Assembly: GCA_963726085.1 (NCBI GenBank)
Contig: CAVSAR010000002.1
Span: forward strand, 310,001-374,000
Source of the DNA: ZC4RG30 sp963726085
Lineage (GTDB): Bacteria; Pseudomonadota; Gammaproteobacteria; Steroidobacterales; Steroidobacteraceae
Length of the DNA stretch: 64,000 nt
Direction: 5' to 3'
Of the stretch, positions 26,918-36,400 are shown one piece after another. The first letter of the stretch is position 1. Each line of letters starts with the position of its first letter. Both the position numbers and the translations under genes were made by a program. The notes beneath the pieces were generated by a model. The model did not search any database and was not told the origin of the DNA. It saw only the letters and a list, made by a program, of their open reading frames with translations.

Positions 26918-28717
26918 ATGAAAGCTCTCCGACCGGAAACGGCTCTAGCCACGGCAGCAGCTCTGATGTGGTCAGCGTTCCTGCAGGCCGGCATCGGCGA
27001 CTTTGACGCGAGCTATGGCGATCACGGAGTACTTATCAATCGCGGCGCCCCGACCACAATGGCTGTGACCCCTGATGGGCGCGTTGTCACCGCCGTAACC
27101 GGAGACGACGGCATCAATATTTACATGTTCAATACCCAGGGGCACCCCGATGTGACCTTCGGCCCGGACGGACACTTCGCACTGAGCCAGGGCACTACCT
27201 TCAACGGTGCCGGAGTGACCGTGGCAGCGGCTTCGTCTGACAATCTGTATTTTGCACTTACCACCGGTAGTCAAACCGCAGCCCAGCTGGTCCGGGTGAC
27301 GTCGGCGGGCGCTCTGGACGCCGGATTTGGCTTAAACGGGGTGGCCACTTTTCCCAACCCGGAATTGTCCGCGTCCGGTTCGCATGCCACGATTCTGTCA
27401 ATCGCACCCATGGCCAGAGGTCAGGTTGCGGTGCTGGTAGGGTATTTCAACTCCATCTACGACTGTGCAGACGACTTGCGCATGTTCCGGTTGACGTACT
27501 CCGGCGCAATCGAAATCGAATATGACCACGCCGCTATGCAGGCGGCTCTGGGCGCCTGTAGCGAGTTCGGTGGCTTGACCCTGCAGCCAATCGGCAATGG
27601 GTATGCTGCACTTGAATCGGAAAATGGGCTTACGGTCTTTGATCCCGCGGGAAGGGTCGTGTCATTGGACCTGGGCCGTGCGGGGGTAGCAGCATTTGGG
27701 GTTAACCTTTCGCCACGCATCGCTGACAACTACGTTTTCGTGTCGGGTCCAAGCGCCACCTTGTACGCGCCGTACACGTGCGTGATTTCGCTGTTGCTGC
27801 CGGACTTGTCGCACACGGGCATCAATGGAGACGGGGACGACTGGACGGTGGTCGACTTTGGTACCGTTCCGAAAGCGCCTGGCCGGGTGCGTTCCTGCAA
27901 GGTTCTCGCAGGACCCGAGACGGGGTTTGTGTACGTCGAGGCCCTGATGGTAAGTGACGAAGGGAGGACCCTGGTCGCGATCGCCCGTCTGCGCGTTGGC
28001 GGCGTCTACTATCCGGACCTGGATAGGAGTTTCGGCAACGGTGGCATTGCCGTAGTTGGCATGGAAGCTGCCTTTGCACTGTTCTCTGAACAGGCCGACG
28101 GTAGCCTGATGCTAAGTCATGGTGCTTATGCGGGTGGCCCGCTGCAAGGTGGCGATGCGGTGATAAAGCTTTTGGGCACGAATCTTCCCAGTCCGGGATT
28201 GATTTTCCTGGAGGCCCCGCCTATTCCCGTGCCCGTAGTGCAGGGCACACCGGTGATCGTCAGCGCGCGACGCGCCCTTGGATCAAGCGGCGCGATGACT
28301 GTAAGTTACGCGGTGACTGCCCAGTCCAATGGACCTCCCATTTCGTTTTCCCTCGTGCGCGACGTGACATTGACGTGGGGCGACGGGGAACAGGGATCCC
28401 GCTCAGCCGAGGCCGCCACCGCGCAGGGCGCCGTTGGGCACTACTACGTGGACGCCAAGTCGGCACCAGAAACCGCCTTCTTCGACAACAAGGGATCGTT
28501 TGAAGTCGTTCTCTCTAGTCCGTCGTCTACAGGCAATCCCGGAAGCGGATCGCCGATTGGTGGCGCCTCTGGCGCAAATGGCACCCAGAGTGCAGGTGGT
28601 GCACCGCGCAGCGGCGGCGGATCGCTGGACCGCAATCTCCTGATGTTTCTGGCCTGCCTGTTGCTGTGGCAACGGGTGAGCAGCTCAGCCCGTTACAACA
28701 GATCGCGCAATCGATAA
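26918..28717 (+). CDS. Secreted delta-60-repeat protein with GlyGly-CTERM sorting tail
   Basis: A 599-residue exported protein. It has an N-terminal signal (MKALRPETALATAAAL) followed at once by repeats with the pattern (L/F/P)D-x-(S/T/G)-(F/Y)-G-x-x-G: FDASYGDHGV, PDVTFGPDGH, LDAGFGLNGV and LDRSFGNGGI. These mark delta-60-type beta-propeller-like repeats. The last 34 residues (566-599) start with GGGS, continue as a hydrophobic segment (LLMFLACLLLW) and end in a basic tail. This is the layout of GlyGly-CTERM proteins, processed by rhombosortase and released by type II secretion. ATG 26918 is chosen because the longer frame adds a non-signal stretch. Function unknown; its 3' end overlaps puuB by 25 bases. 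Confidence 0.72.
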   Translation: MKALRPETALATAAALMWSAFLQAGIGDFDASYGDHGVLINRGAPTTMAVTPDGRVVTAVTGDDGINIYMFNTQGHPDVTFGPDGHFALSQGTTFNGAGVTVAAASSDNLYFALTTGSQTAAQLVRVTSAGALDAGFGLNGVATFPNPELSASGSHATILSIAPMARGQVAVLVGYFNSIYDCADDLRMFRLTYSGAIEIEYDHAAMQAALGACSEFGGLTLQPIGNGYAALESENGLTVFDPAGRVVSLDLGRAGVAAFGVNLSPRIADNYVFVSGPSATLYAPYTCVISLLLPDLSHTGINGDGDDWTVVDFGTVPKAPGRVRSCKVLAGPETGFVYVEALMVSDEGRTLVAIARLRVGGVYYPDLDRSFGNGGIAVVGMEAAFALFSEQADGSLMLSHGAYAGGPLQGGDAVIKLLGTNLPSPGLIFLEAPPIPVPVVQGTPVIVSARRALGSSGAMTVSYAVTAQSNGPPISFSLVRDVTLTWGDGEQGSRSAEAATAQGAVGHYYVDAKSAPETAFFDNKGSFEVVLSSPSSTGNPGSGSPIGGASGANGTQSAGGAPRSGGGSLDRNLLMFLACLLLWQRVSSSARYNRSRNR

Positions 28718-29973
28718 TAAAGCATAGCCAGCACCAGCGCCGGCCGGCGCAGCAACGCACCGCCCGGGAAGTTCTGATGTGGAATCCGCGCGAACACGTC
28801 AAAGCGCTCCGCGGTGCCGGCAATGGCCTCGGCCACCAGCTTGCCGGCAAGGCACGTCAGGGCGATGCCGTGCCCGGAAAATCCCTGCAGGTAGTACACA
28901 TCCGGCTCGAGGCGACCGAAGTCCGGCGCCCGGTTCATAGTGATGTCCACATAGCCGCCCCAGGCGTACTCGATGCGCGCCTCGCGCAGCTGCGGAAACA
29001 CGGCCAGCATGCGCTGCCGCGTAGGGTGAGCGGTATCGAAGGCCTCAAGGCCTGAATAGCTGACGCGCCCACCAAACAACAAGCGGTGATCGCTGCTGCG
29101 ACGGAAATAATCCAGCACCCAGTTGATATCGGTGACTGCGGTGTCTTCCGGCAGCAACGCATGGGCTGTCACCTCGCCCAGGGGCTCGGTGGCGATGATG
29201 TAGGTGCCCACCGGCATGATGCGTCTTGCCAATGCGGGAACCGTGCCGCCGAGCCATGCATTGCCCGCATAGACGATCTGCCTGCAGCGCAACTGGCCGT
29301 GGTCAGTGTCCAGCCGCAGCGACCCATCCATGCGTTGATGTCGATGTACGTGGCTGTACTCGTGGATGGTACAGCCAGCGCGCTGGGCGGCCGCCGCCAG
29401 GCCACGCACGTATTTCAAGGGGTGCAGATGACCGCTGTTGCTGTCGTGCATGCCGGCGATGTAGCGATCGCTGTCCACCAGGGCGCGTACCGCGGAGCGA
29501 TCCAGGTAGCGCACCGACTTGTAGCCATAGGCGTCGTGCAGCTCCCGGGTCCAATCGGCCAGCTCGCGTTGCTGCCGCGGCTTGATCGCCACGTGCATCT
29601 GGCCGCTGCGCCAGTCGCAGTCGATGGCCTGCGCGGCAATCAGCTCGCGCAGCAGCGCCAGGGCTTCCACGGACATGTCCCAGATGCGGCGCGCATCGGC
29701 CGCGCCCAGCAGCCCCTTGAGCTTGTCCTGGCCTGCGGCGACACCAAAGATGGCCTGTGCGCCGCTGCGCCCTGATGCGCCCCAGCCAACGCGCTGTGCT
29801 TCCAGGACGGTGACGCGGTAGCCGCGCTGCGCCAGGTGCAGCGCGGCCGACAGGCCGGCGATGCCGGCGCCGACGACGCCGACATCGCATGCGTGTTCTC
29901 CCTGCAGGGGCGCCAGCGCTGGTGGTTCAGGCTGGGATGCCCAATACCACGAGCCGCTGTCCGGTGTCTGCAT
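28693..29973 (-). CDS. puuB: Gamma-glutamylputrescine oxidoreductase (FAD, DAO family)
   Basis: The 426-residue protein equals E. coli PuuB in length. The dinucleotide-binding motif VGVVGAGIAGLSAALHLA lies near residues 31-48, and the C-terminal FAD-contacting YLQGFSGHGIALT is present. PuuB oxidises gamma-glutamylputrescine to gamma-glutamyl-gamma-aminobutyraldehyde with release of ammonia and peroxide. It starts 13 bases after puuA, so the two are cotranscribed from the divergent promoter at 31352-31614. ATG 29973 (MQTPDSGSWY) is chosen over upstream starts that run into the puuA end. Confidence 0.88.
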   Translation of the reverse strand: MQTPDSGSWYWASQPEPPALAPLQGEHACDVGVVGAGIAGLSAALHLAQRGYRVTVLEAQRVGWGASGRSGAQAIFGVAAGQDKLKGLLGAADARRIWDMSVEALALLRELIAAQAIDCDWRSGQMHVAIKPRQQRELADWTRELHDAYGYKSVRYLDRSAVRALVDSDRYIAGMHDSNSGHLHPLKYVRGLAAAAQRAGCTIHEYSHVHRHQRMDGSLRLDTDHGQLRCRQIVYAGNAWLGGTVPALARRIMPVGTYIIATEPLGEVTAHALLPEDTAVTDINWVLDYFRRSSDHRLLFGGRVSYSGLEAFDTAHPTRQRMLAVFPQLREARIEYAWGGYVDITMNRAPDFGRLEPDVYYLQGFSGHGIALTCLAGKLVAEAIAGTAERFDVFARIPHQNFPGGALLRRPALVLAMLYYRLRDLL

Positions 29974-29986
29974 GGTCACGTGGACA

Positions 29987-31351
29987 CTACAGCGCCGGCA
30001 GGTACAGCGCACACTCGTGTGGCGTGACCACAGCGCTGAAGTCATCAAGCTCGCGTCGCTTTACCCGCGCGTACAGCCGGTGCAGCTTCTCGCCCAGCAG
30101 CTGCTGGGCAAAGGCACTTCGCTCGAAACGCTCCAGCGCTGTTGCCCAGTAACCCGGCAGCCCCTCGCCCAGAGCGCCTTCAGGGTGGTAGGCGTTTCCG
30201 GTCAGCGGATCGCGGGGCGCGCGCGCGTCATTGAGCCCCTTGAGGATCCCGCCGAGTATCCAGCCCATGACCAGGTAGGGATTGGCCTCCGCGCCGGCCA
30301 CGCGGTGCTCCAGCCGCCGGTTGGCTGCATCGCTGGCCGGCACGCGCAGCGCCGCACCACGGTTGTTGATGGACCAGTCGGCAGTCAGGGGCACGTAACT
30401 CTCGGCGCGAAATCGCCGCCAGGAGTTGGCCAGCGGCGCGAACAGCGCCATGCCATCGGCCATGGTCGCCAGCAACCCGGCGGCCGCGTGCTGCATGGGC
30501 TCACTGCCCAGCGGGCTCTCCGACGCGAAGACATTGCGCCCCTGCGCGTCGTTGAGGCTGACGTGCACGTGCAACCCACTGCCGGCCATGTCGGCATAGG
30601 GCTTGGGTAGAAAGGTCGCGTCCATGCCGTGGCGGCGCGACACGCATTTGACGATGCGCTTGAAGCGCATGGCCTGGTCGCAGGCCAGCAGCGGGTTGGG
30701 ACAATGCATGAGGTTGACTTCGAACTGTCCCGGACCGTATTCGGCAAGCGCCGTGGTGGACGGAACGTGCTGCGTGCGGCAGGCTGCGTCGATGTCTGCC
30801 AGCACGGCCGAGTATTCATCCAGGTCGACCATGGAGTTGATCTGCGTCCGATATTCACGGCGGCCGGTCAGCGGTGCGCGCGGCGGTTGCGGCAGCCCCA
30901 GCGCGGTGCGTTCGCGATCGATCAGGTAGAACTCCAGCTCGATGGCCACTACCGGTCGCAGGCCCAGCCCCAGTAGCTGTTGCGTCGCCCGCTCCAGCAG
31001 GTGGCGGGGGTCGCCGTAAAACGGCTGGCCGTCGGGTTCGTGCATGGTCAGTTGGGCCTGTGCCACCCCGTGATCCAGCCACGGCACGTCCACTAGCGTG
31101 CCGGGCACTGGCAGGCAAGGGCGGTCGGCATCGCCTTCGTCAAATCCCAGGCCGGTCTCCTGCACCGTGCCGCCTGCCACATCGATGGCGAACATGGATC
31201 CGGGCAGCAGCATCCCGCTGCGAAAGGCAGCCGGTGCGCTGGCCGCATCCAGGCGCTTGCCACGATCGACGCCATTGAGATCGTGCAGCAGCAGGTCCAG
31301 GAAACGCAGTGCTGGACGGGTGTCCATGAAGGCTTCCAGTTCCTGCGACAC
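29987..31351 (-). CDS. puuA: Gamma-glutamylputrescine synthetase (glutamine synthetase family)
   Basis: A 454-residue glutamine-synthetase-fold ligase that joins glutamate to putrescine using ATP, step 1 of the Puu pathway. Active-site segments are visible: ELEFYLID, GQFEVNL, GSGLHVHVSL, and NNRGAALRVPASD with the substrate-phosphate arginine. It begins at GTG 31351 with a strong GGGAG site 6 bases upstream. The gene heads the puuA-puuB pair and diverges from puuD and a second, different GS-like gene. The two GS paralogues probably handle different amines, but which is which is inferred from neighbours only. Confidence 0.82.
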   Translation of the reverse strand: MSQELEAFMDTRPALRFLDLLLHDLNGVDRGKRLDAASAPAAFRSGMLLPGSMFAIDVAGGTVQETGLGFDEGDADRPCLPVPGTLVDVPWLDHGVAQAQLTMHEPDGQPFYGDPRHLLERATQQLLGLGLRPVVAIELEFYLIDRERTALGLPQPPRAPLTGRREYRTQINSMVDLDEYSAVLADIDAACRTQHVPSTTALAEYGPGQFEVNLMHCPNPLLACDQAMRFKRIVKCVSRRHGMDATFLPKPYADMAGSGLHVHVSLNDAQGRNVFASESPLGSEPMQHAAAGLLATMADGMALFAPLANSWRRFRAESYVPLTADWSINNRGAALRVPASDAANRRLEHRVAGAEANPYLVMGWILGGILKGLNDARAPRDPLTGNAYHPEGALGEGLPGYWATALERFERSAFAQQLLGEKLHRLYARVKRRELDDFSAVVTPHECALYLPAL

Positions 31352-31614
31352 CTGCGCTCCCTAGCAAAAGGACTGTTTAAGATATAGGTACACGAGCATA
31401 CGCCGATCGGTCAGCCACTGGCAATTTCATCCACTGTTTCACGGACTTAGCCACGATCCGGCCGGAAGTCGCGGCACGACCCCGCGACAGTATGATTTAA
31501 TGGCTCTACGCCCTCTGCATACCGGCAGGATCAACGGCACGCGGGCCTTCCGCGAGTTTGATATCGCCTACCGGACAGCCGCTTCAGGGCGTCAATAATT
31601 TTAAACGAAATGCC
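31352..31614. promoter_or_regulatory. Divergent promoter region of the polyamine cluster (puuAB / puuD-spu-pot)
   Basis: The 263-base gap separates the two polyamine operons and holds no gene. AT-rich patches near both ends (TTTAAGATATAGG at 31375-31387; AATAATTTTAAACG at 31596-31609) and TATGAT at 31491-31496 are promoter candidates. A PuuR-like operator is expected here but was not recognised with confidence. Confidence 0.45.
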
Positions 31615-32379
31615 ATGCGAGTCAGACGCCCCGTCATAGGAATCCCGGCGGACCGGCGAATGCTGGGCCCACACCCGTTCCACGCGGTGGGCGAAAAGTA
31701 CATCACCGCCGTACTGGATGCGGCCCAGGCCATGCCCTTGGTCATCCCGTCGCTGGGCCAGGAGCTGGCACTGGATGAGCTGCTGCAGGAACTCGATGGG
31801 CTGCTGTTCACGGGCAGTCCGTCCAATGTGGAGCCGCACGTTTATGGCGGCGAGCCCAGCCGGGCCGGCACGTTGCATGATCCGCAGCGCGATGCGACCA
31901 CGCTGCCGCTGATCCCGCGGGCCATCGCAGCAGGCGTGCCGGTATTTGGCGTCTGCCGCGGGTTCCAGGAAATGAATGTGGCCTTCGGCGGCACGCTCTG
32001 GCAGCACGTGCATGAAGTGCCCGGGCATCGCGTGCATCACGAGGACGCGACGCAGCCGCTGGATGAGCAGTACGGGCCGTCGCACGCGGTGCAGCTGGCC
32101 GCGGGGGGCCTGCTGCAGTCCATTGCCGGCACTGACCACCTGATGGTCAATTCACTGCACCACCAGGGTGTACGCACGCTGGGGCACAACCTCGTGGAGG
32201 AAGCGCGGGCCGACGATGGCCTCATTGAGGCGTTTCGGGTCCAGGGCGCGCGCCGCTTTGCGCTGGCCGTGCAATGGCATCCGGAGTGGCAGACGGCCGA
32301 CAACCCGTTCTCCACGGCCCTATTCAGGACATTTGGCGACGCGGCGCGCGACCGTGCGACGCGCGACTCAAACAGGTGA
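31615..32379 (+). CDS. puuD: Gamma-glutamyl-GABA hydrolase (class I glutamine amidotransferase-like)
   Basis: The 254-residue protein matches E. coli PuuD in length and in the position of its nucleophile, Cys114 (FGVCRGFQEMN). The partner histidine is in QWHPEWQ near residue 222. It releases GABA and glutamate from gamma-glutamyl-GABA, the last step of the Puu pathway. ATG 31615 (MRVRRPVIGIPADRR) is chosen because the longer frame begins in the promoter region. It corresponds to spuA of Pseudomonas and leads an operon with the same order (spuA-B-C-D-F-G-H). Confidence 0.9.
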   Translation: MRVRRPVIGIPADRRMLGPHPFHAVGEKYITAVLDAAQAMPLVIPSLGQELALDELLQELDGLLFTGSPSNVEPHVYGGEPSRAGTLHDPQRDATTLPLIPRAIAAGVPVFGVCRGFQEMNVAFGGTLWQHVHEVPGHRVHHEDATQPLDEQYGPSHAVQLAAGGLLQSIAGTDHLMVNSLHHQGVRTLGHNLVEEARADDGLIEAFRVQGARRFALAVQWHPEWQTADNPFSTALFRTFGDAARDRATRDSNR

Positions 32380-32382
32380 TTC

Positions 32383-33723
32383 ATGACCAGTGACATCCAT
32401 CAATTCTTCCGCGAGCGCGGCATCTCCGAGGTCGAGGCCATCATTCCGGACATGGCCGGCATCGCGCGCGGCAAGATCATGCCGGCCGAGAAGTTCGCGG
32501 CCGATGCGGGCATGCGCCTGCCGGAAAGCATCTTCCTGCAGACGGTGACCGGCGACTATCCGGCCGATACCTCCGCGGCAATGAGTCCGGCGGAGATCGA
32601 CATCGTGCTCAAGGCCGATGCGCGCACCGTGCGAGTCGTGCCCTGGGCAGCCGAGCCCACGGCGCAGGTGATCCACGACTGCTTCTATTCTGATGGCCGG
32701 CGCGTGACCATGGCGCCGCGGCACGTGCTGCGCCATGTGCTGGAGCTATATGCACAGCGCGGCTGGGAACCGGTAATCGCTCCGGAGCTCGAGTTCTATC
32801 TCATCGAGCCCAACATCGATGCGGACTATCCGCTGAAGCCGCCGGTTGGCCGTTCAGGTCGCGCGGAGCCGGGACGACAGAGTTACAGCATCGCCGCGGT
32901 CAACGAATTCGATCCGCTGTTCGATGACATCTACGCCTTCTGCGAAGCGCAGGACATCGAGATCGACACGCTGATCCACGAGGACGGCCCGGCACAGATG
33001 GAAATCAACCTGCTGCACGGCGATCCGCTGGACCTGGCAGACCAGGCATTCCTGTTCAAGCGCACCGCGCGCGAGGCGGCGCTGCGCCACAAGATGTACA
33101 CCACGTTCATGGCCAAGCCGCACGGCAAGGAGCCGGGCAGCGCCATGCACATCCACCAGAGCATCCTCGACCGCAAGACGCGCACCAACGTGTTCAGCAA
33201 TCCGGACGGCACGCCATCGCCGCTGTTCTTCGCGCACATCGCTGGCCTGCAGAAGTATCTGCCGGCGGCCATGGCGCTGTTCGCGCCCAACGTGAACTCC
33301 TACCGCCGCATCACGCGCCAGCAGCTGGCCCCGATCAACGTGCAGTGGGGATATGACAACCGCACGGCCGGATTGCGCGTGCCGGTGTCGGACCCGGAGA
33401 GCCGGCGCGTGGAGAACCGCGTGGGCGGTGCCGACGCCAATCCCTACCTGGCGATTGCCGCGTCCCTGGCCTGTGGCTACCTGGGCATGGTGGAGAACCT
33501 GCAGCCCTCCGATCCGATCGCCGGCAGCGCGCATGACATGCCATTTGCGTTGCCGCGCTCGCTGGACGCCGCGCTGCGTCGCCTGCAGGAAAGCGAGCCG
33601 CTGATCCGCATCCTGGGCGAGCCGTTCGTGGCGGCCTTTACCATCGTCAAGACTGCCGAATACGAAGTGTTCCTGCAGGTCATCAGTTCCTGGGAGCGCG
33701 AACACCTGTTGCTCAACGTCTGA
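32383..33723 (+). CDS. spuB: Glutamine synthetase family gamma-glutamylpolyamine synthetase (SpuB-like)
   Basis: A 446-residue GS-fold ligase whose ATG is 3 bases after the puuD stop, with AGGTGA as ribosome site. Motifs include PELEFYLIEP, GPAQMEINLLHGD, GSAMHIHQSI and DNRTAGLRVPVSD. It differs clearly from puuA (29987-31351), so the window holds two gamma-glutamylation enzymes. Its position between the puuD/spuA homologue and the spuC homologue is that of Pseudomonas spuB, used in polyamine breakdown. Activity on putrescine versus spermidine or other amines cannot be told from sequence. Confidence 0.85.
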   Translation: MTSDIHQFFRERGISEVEAIIPDMAGIARGKIMPAEKFAADAGMRLPESIFLQTVTGDYPADTSAAMSPAEIDIVLKADARTVRVVPWAAEPTAQVIHDCFYSDGRRVTMAPRHVLRHVLELYAQRGWEPVIAPELEFYLIEPNIDADYPLKPPVGRSGRAEPGRQSYSIAAVNEFDPLFDDIYAFCEAQDIEIDTLIHEDGPAQMEINLLHGDPLDLADQAFLFKRTAREAALRHKMYTTFMAKPHGKEPGSAMHIHQSILDRKTRTNVFSNPDGTPSPLFFAHIAGLQKYLPAAMALFAPNVNSYRRITRQQLAPINVQWGYDNRTAGLRVPVSDPESRRVENRVGGADANPYLAIAASLACGYLGMVENLQPSDPIAGSAHDMPFALPRSLDAALRRLQESEPLIRILGEPFVAAFTIVKTAEYEVFLQVISSWEREHLLLNV

Positions 33724-33739
33724 AGTCGCGGGGTACTGC

Positions 33740-35164
33740 ATGAGCCAGGCGCATGGATTTCGCGAGTGGCAGGCGCTGGATGCGGCACACCTGCTGCATC
33801 CATTCTCGGACTCCAAGCAGATCGCCAGCCACGGCACGCGCCTGATCACGCGCGCGCGAAGGGATTTATCTCTTCGACGCCGAAGGCCGGCGCCTGCTCG
33901 ATGGCATGGCTGGCCTGTGGTGCGTGGCCGTGGGCTATGGCCGGCGCGAGCTGGCGGAAGTCGCTGCCCGCCAGATGAACGAGCTGCCGTACTACAACAG
34001 CTTCTTCCAGTGCACGACGCCGCCGGCCATCGCACTGGCGGCCAAGCTGGCCGAGGTCACACCGCCCCAGTTCCAGCATGTATTCCTGACCGGGTCCGGC
34101 AGCGAATCCATAGACACCATCATCAGGCTCGTGCGTCGCTACTGGCAGTTGGAAGGGCAGCCCGAACGCAATGTCATCATCTCGCGCTGGAACGGTTACC
34201 ACGGCAGCACCATTGCCGGCGCCAGTCTGGGCGGGATGGCGTTCATGCACGCCCAGGGGCTGCTGCCCATGCCCGGCGTCGAGCACATCAACCAGCCGTA
34301 CTGGTTTGAGCACGGTGGTGATCTGTCCCCCAGGAATTCGGCCGGCGCACTGCGGCGGAACTCGAAGAGCGGATCCTTAAAGTGGGACCGGCAAGAGTCG
34401 CCGCGTTCATCGGAGAACCGGTGCAGGGCGCCGGCGGGGTAATCATCCCGCCGGACAGCTACTGGCCGGAGATCCAGCGCATCTGCGACCAGTATGGAAT
34501 CTTGCTGGTGTCCGACGAAGTGATCTGTGGGTTCGGCCGCACCGGGGAATGGTTCGGCTGTGAGCGCTACGGCACGCGCCCTGATCTGATGTCCATGGCC
34601 AAGGCGCTGTCGTCCGGCTACCTGCCCATCGGCGGGGTGATGGTGGGCGATCGGGTGGCGCGTACGCTGATCGAAAAGGGCGGGGAGTTCGCGCACGGTT
34701 TCACCTACTCGGCGCATCCGGTGTGCAGCGCGGTGGCGCTGGCAAATCTCGAGATCATCCAGCGCGAGCGCCTGGTCGAACACGTCCGCGATGTGGCCGG
34801 ACCCTATCTGCAGCGCAAGTGGGCGGCCTTGGCCGAACACCCGCTGGTCGGGGAGGCGCGCGGGGTCGGGCTGCTGGGCGCGCTGGAGCTGGTGCGAAGC
34901 AAGCAGCCGCTGGCCCCTGTTGGCGAGTCAGTGCAGTCGGGTGGTTCGTCTGCGCGCGCGTGGTTTGAGCCGCGCGGCAAAGTCGGCGAGCGCTGCCGGG
35001 ACAATGCCATCGCCAACGGCCTGGTCATGCGGGCCACCCGCGACACCATGATCATTGCACCGCCGTTGGTCATCACCTGCGCCGAAATAGACGAGCTGAT
35101 TGAAAAGGCCTGGCGCACCCTGGATCAGACCTGGTCCGAGTTGCAGCTTTCAAGCCCGGCGTGA
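33740..35164 (+). pseudogene. spuC: Putrescine:pyruvate aminotransferase (SpuC-like), two compensating frameshifts
   Basis: The reconstructed protein (~474 residues) is a class III PLP aminotransferase with GLWCVAVGYG, TGSGSESIDT, VSDEVICGFGRTG and the lysine in SMAKALSSGYLPIGG. It would move the amino group of putrescine to pyruvate. The frame shifts by +1 near 33850-33858 in a CG run (ITRA then EGIYLFDAEGRR in the next frame) and returns by -1 near 34326-34331, where a run of five C seems one base short (DLSP then EFGRRTAAELEERIL). The protein on both sides is well conserved, so two base-call errors are as likely as a real loss. Operon position equals Pseudomonas spuC. Confidence 0.82.
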
Positions 35165-35173
35165 CTGTTATAT

Positions 35174-35190
35174 AAACCTGAATAAGGTTT
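35174..35190. promoter_or_regulatory. Inverted repeat ahead of the putrescine-binding protein gene
   Basis: AAACCT-GAATA-AGGTTT, followed by TG and then TTCAG, is a 6-base inverted repeat in the 52-base gap between spuC and potF. The gap is strikingly AT-rich (TTATATAAACC, TATTAAAAGGGAG), so an internal promoter or operator for the transporter genes is likely. Confidence 0.45.
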
Positions 35191-35216
35191 TGTTCAGTAT
35201 TAAAAGGGAGTTTAAC

Positions 35217-36389
35217 ATGCCCGCTCACCTGCACCGCGTATCGCTCCTCCTCGCCCTGGGGATCCTGGTGACCGCCTGTGGCGGCAAGGCCCCGCAACCG
35301 GCAGCCTCCGATGCGAAAGCACCCGCGGTCGGCGCAGCCCCTGCGGTCAAGTACGACACCGACGAGGAAAAAGTCGTCAACGTCTACAACTGGTCCGACT
35401 ACATCGAGCCCACGGTGCTCGCGGCGTTCGAGAAGGAAACCGGCGTCAAGGTCAACTACGAGGTCATGGACTCCAACGAGTTGCTTGAAACCAAGCTGCT
35501 GGCGGGGCGTACCGGCTATGACGTGGTCGTGCCGTCCGCATCGTTCCTGGCACGCCAGATCAAGTCCGGCATCTACCAGAAGATCGATAAATCGAAGCTG
35601 CCCAACTACAAGAACCTTGACCCGGAACTGACCAAGCGCCAGGAAGTGTTTGATCCGGGCAATGCCTACGGCGTGAATTACATGTGGGGCACGTCCGGCG
35701 TGGCCTACAACGAGGCCAAGGTCAAGGAAGCAATGCCCAATGCCCCGGTCGACAGCTTCGCCATGTTCTGGGATCCGAAAGTGGTGTCGAAGTTCGCCAA
35801 GTGCGGCGTGTCGGTACTGGACGCGCCCAGCGAAGTGGTGGGCACGGTGCTGATCTACCTGGGCAAGGACGCCAACAGCGAGAACCCTGAGGACCTCAAG
35901 GCAGTGGAGGCAGTCCTCAAGTCGGTGCGGCCCTATATCCGCCTGATCGATTCGTCCAAGTACATCGAGCAGCTGGCCAATGGCGAGATCTGCCTGGCAC
36001 TGGGCTGGTCCGGGGATGCGCTGCAGGCGCGGGATCGGGCAGTCGAGGCGAAAAAGGGCATCACCATCAAGTACAACATCCCCAAGGAAGGTGCGGTCAT
36101 GTTCTTTGATGACTTCGCCATTCCCGCGGATGCTTCGCACGTCAAGAACGCGTACCTGTTCATCGACTACATGCTGCGTGCGGATGTGGCAGCCAAGAAC
36201 AGCAATTTCCTCAGCTATGCCAACAGCAATGCAGCCTCGTGGCCGACGGTTTCTCCGGACGTGAAGGGCAACCCGAATGTCTATCCGACCCCGGCGATGC
36301 TCTCCAAGATCGTGCCTGACCTGCCGGAGAGCTCGGACTTTCAACGCCTGCTGACACGAGCCTGGACACGCTTCCGCACCGGCAAGTAA
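35217..36389 (+). CDS. potF: Putrescine-binding lipoprotein of PotFGHI/SpuDFGH-type ABC importer
   Basis: A 390-residue solute-binding protein with a lipoprotein signal (lipobox VTAC, Cys21), then VVNVYNWSDYIEP, the hallmark of the PotD/PotF/SpuD polyamine-binding family. Further family positions are NELLETKLLAGRTGYDVVVPS, GVNYMWGTSG, LALGWSGDALQA and the late NPNVYPTP. It captures putrescine or related polyamines in the periplasm. ATG 35217 has a strong site (AAAAGGGAG). Pseudomonas has two binding proteins here (spuD, spuE); only one is present. Confidence 0.92.
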   Translation: MPAHLHRVSLLLALGILVTACGGKAPQPAASDAKAPAVGAAPAVKYDTDEEKVVNVYNWSDYIEPTVLAAFEKETGVKVNYEVMDSNELLETKLLAGRTGYDVVVPSASFLARQIKSGIYQKIDKSKLPNYKNLDPELTKRQEVFDPGNAYGVNYMWGTSGVAYNEAKVKEAMPNAPVDSFAMFWDPKVVSKFAKCGVSVLDAPSEVVGTVLIYLGKDANSENPEDLKAVEAVLKSVRPYIRLIDSSKYIEQLANGEICLALGWSGDALQARDRAVEAKKGITIKYNIPKEGAVMFFDDFAIPADASHVKNAYLFIDYMLRADVAAKNSNFLSYANSNAASWPTVSPDVKGNPNVYPTPAMLSKIVPDLPESSDFQRLLTRAWTRFRTGK

Positions 36390-36400
36390 CTGGCGCGAGC

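Noticed and set aside
35174..35190. Transcription terminator between spuC and potF
   Set aside because: The stem is only 6 bases and AT-rich and no T-run follows, so an operator or promoter element is more likely.
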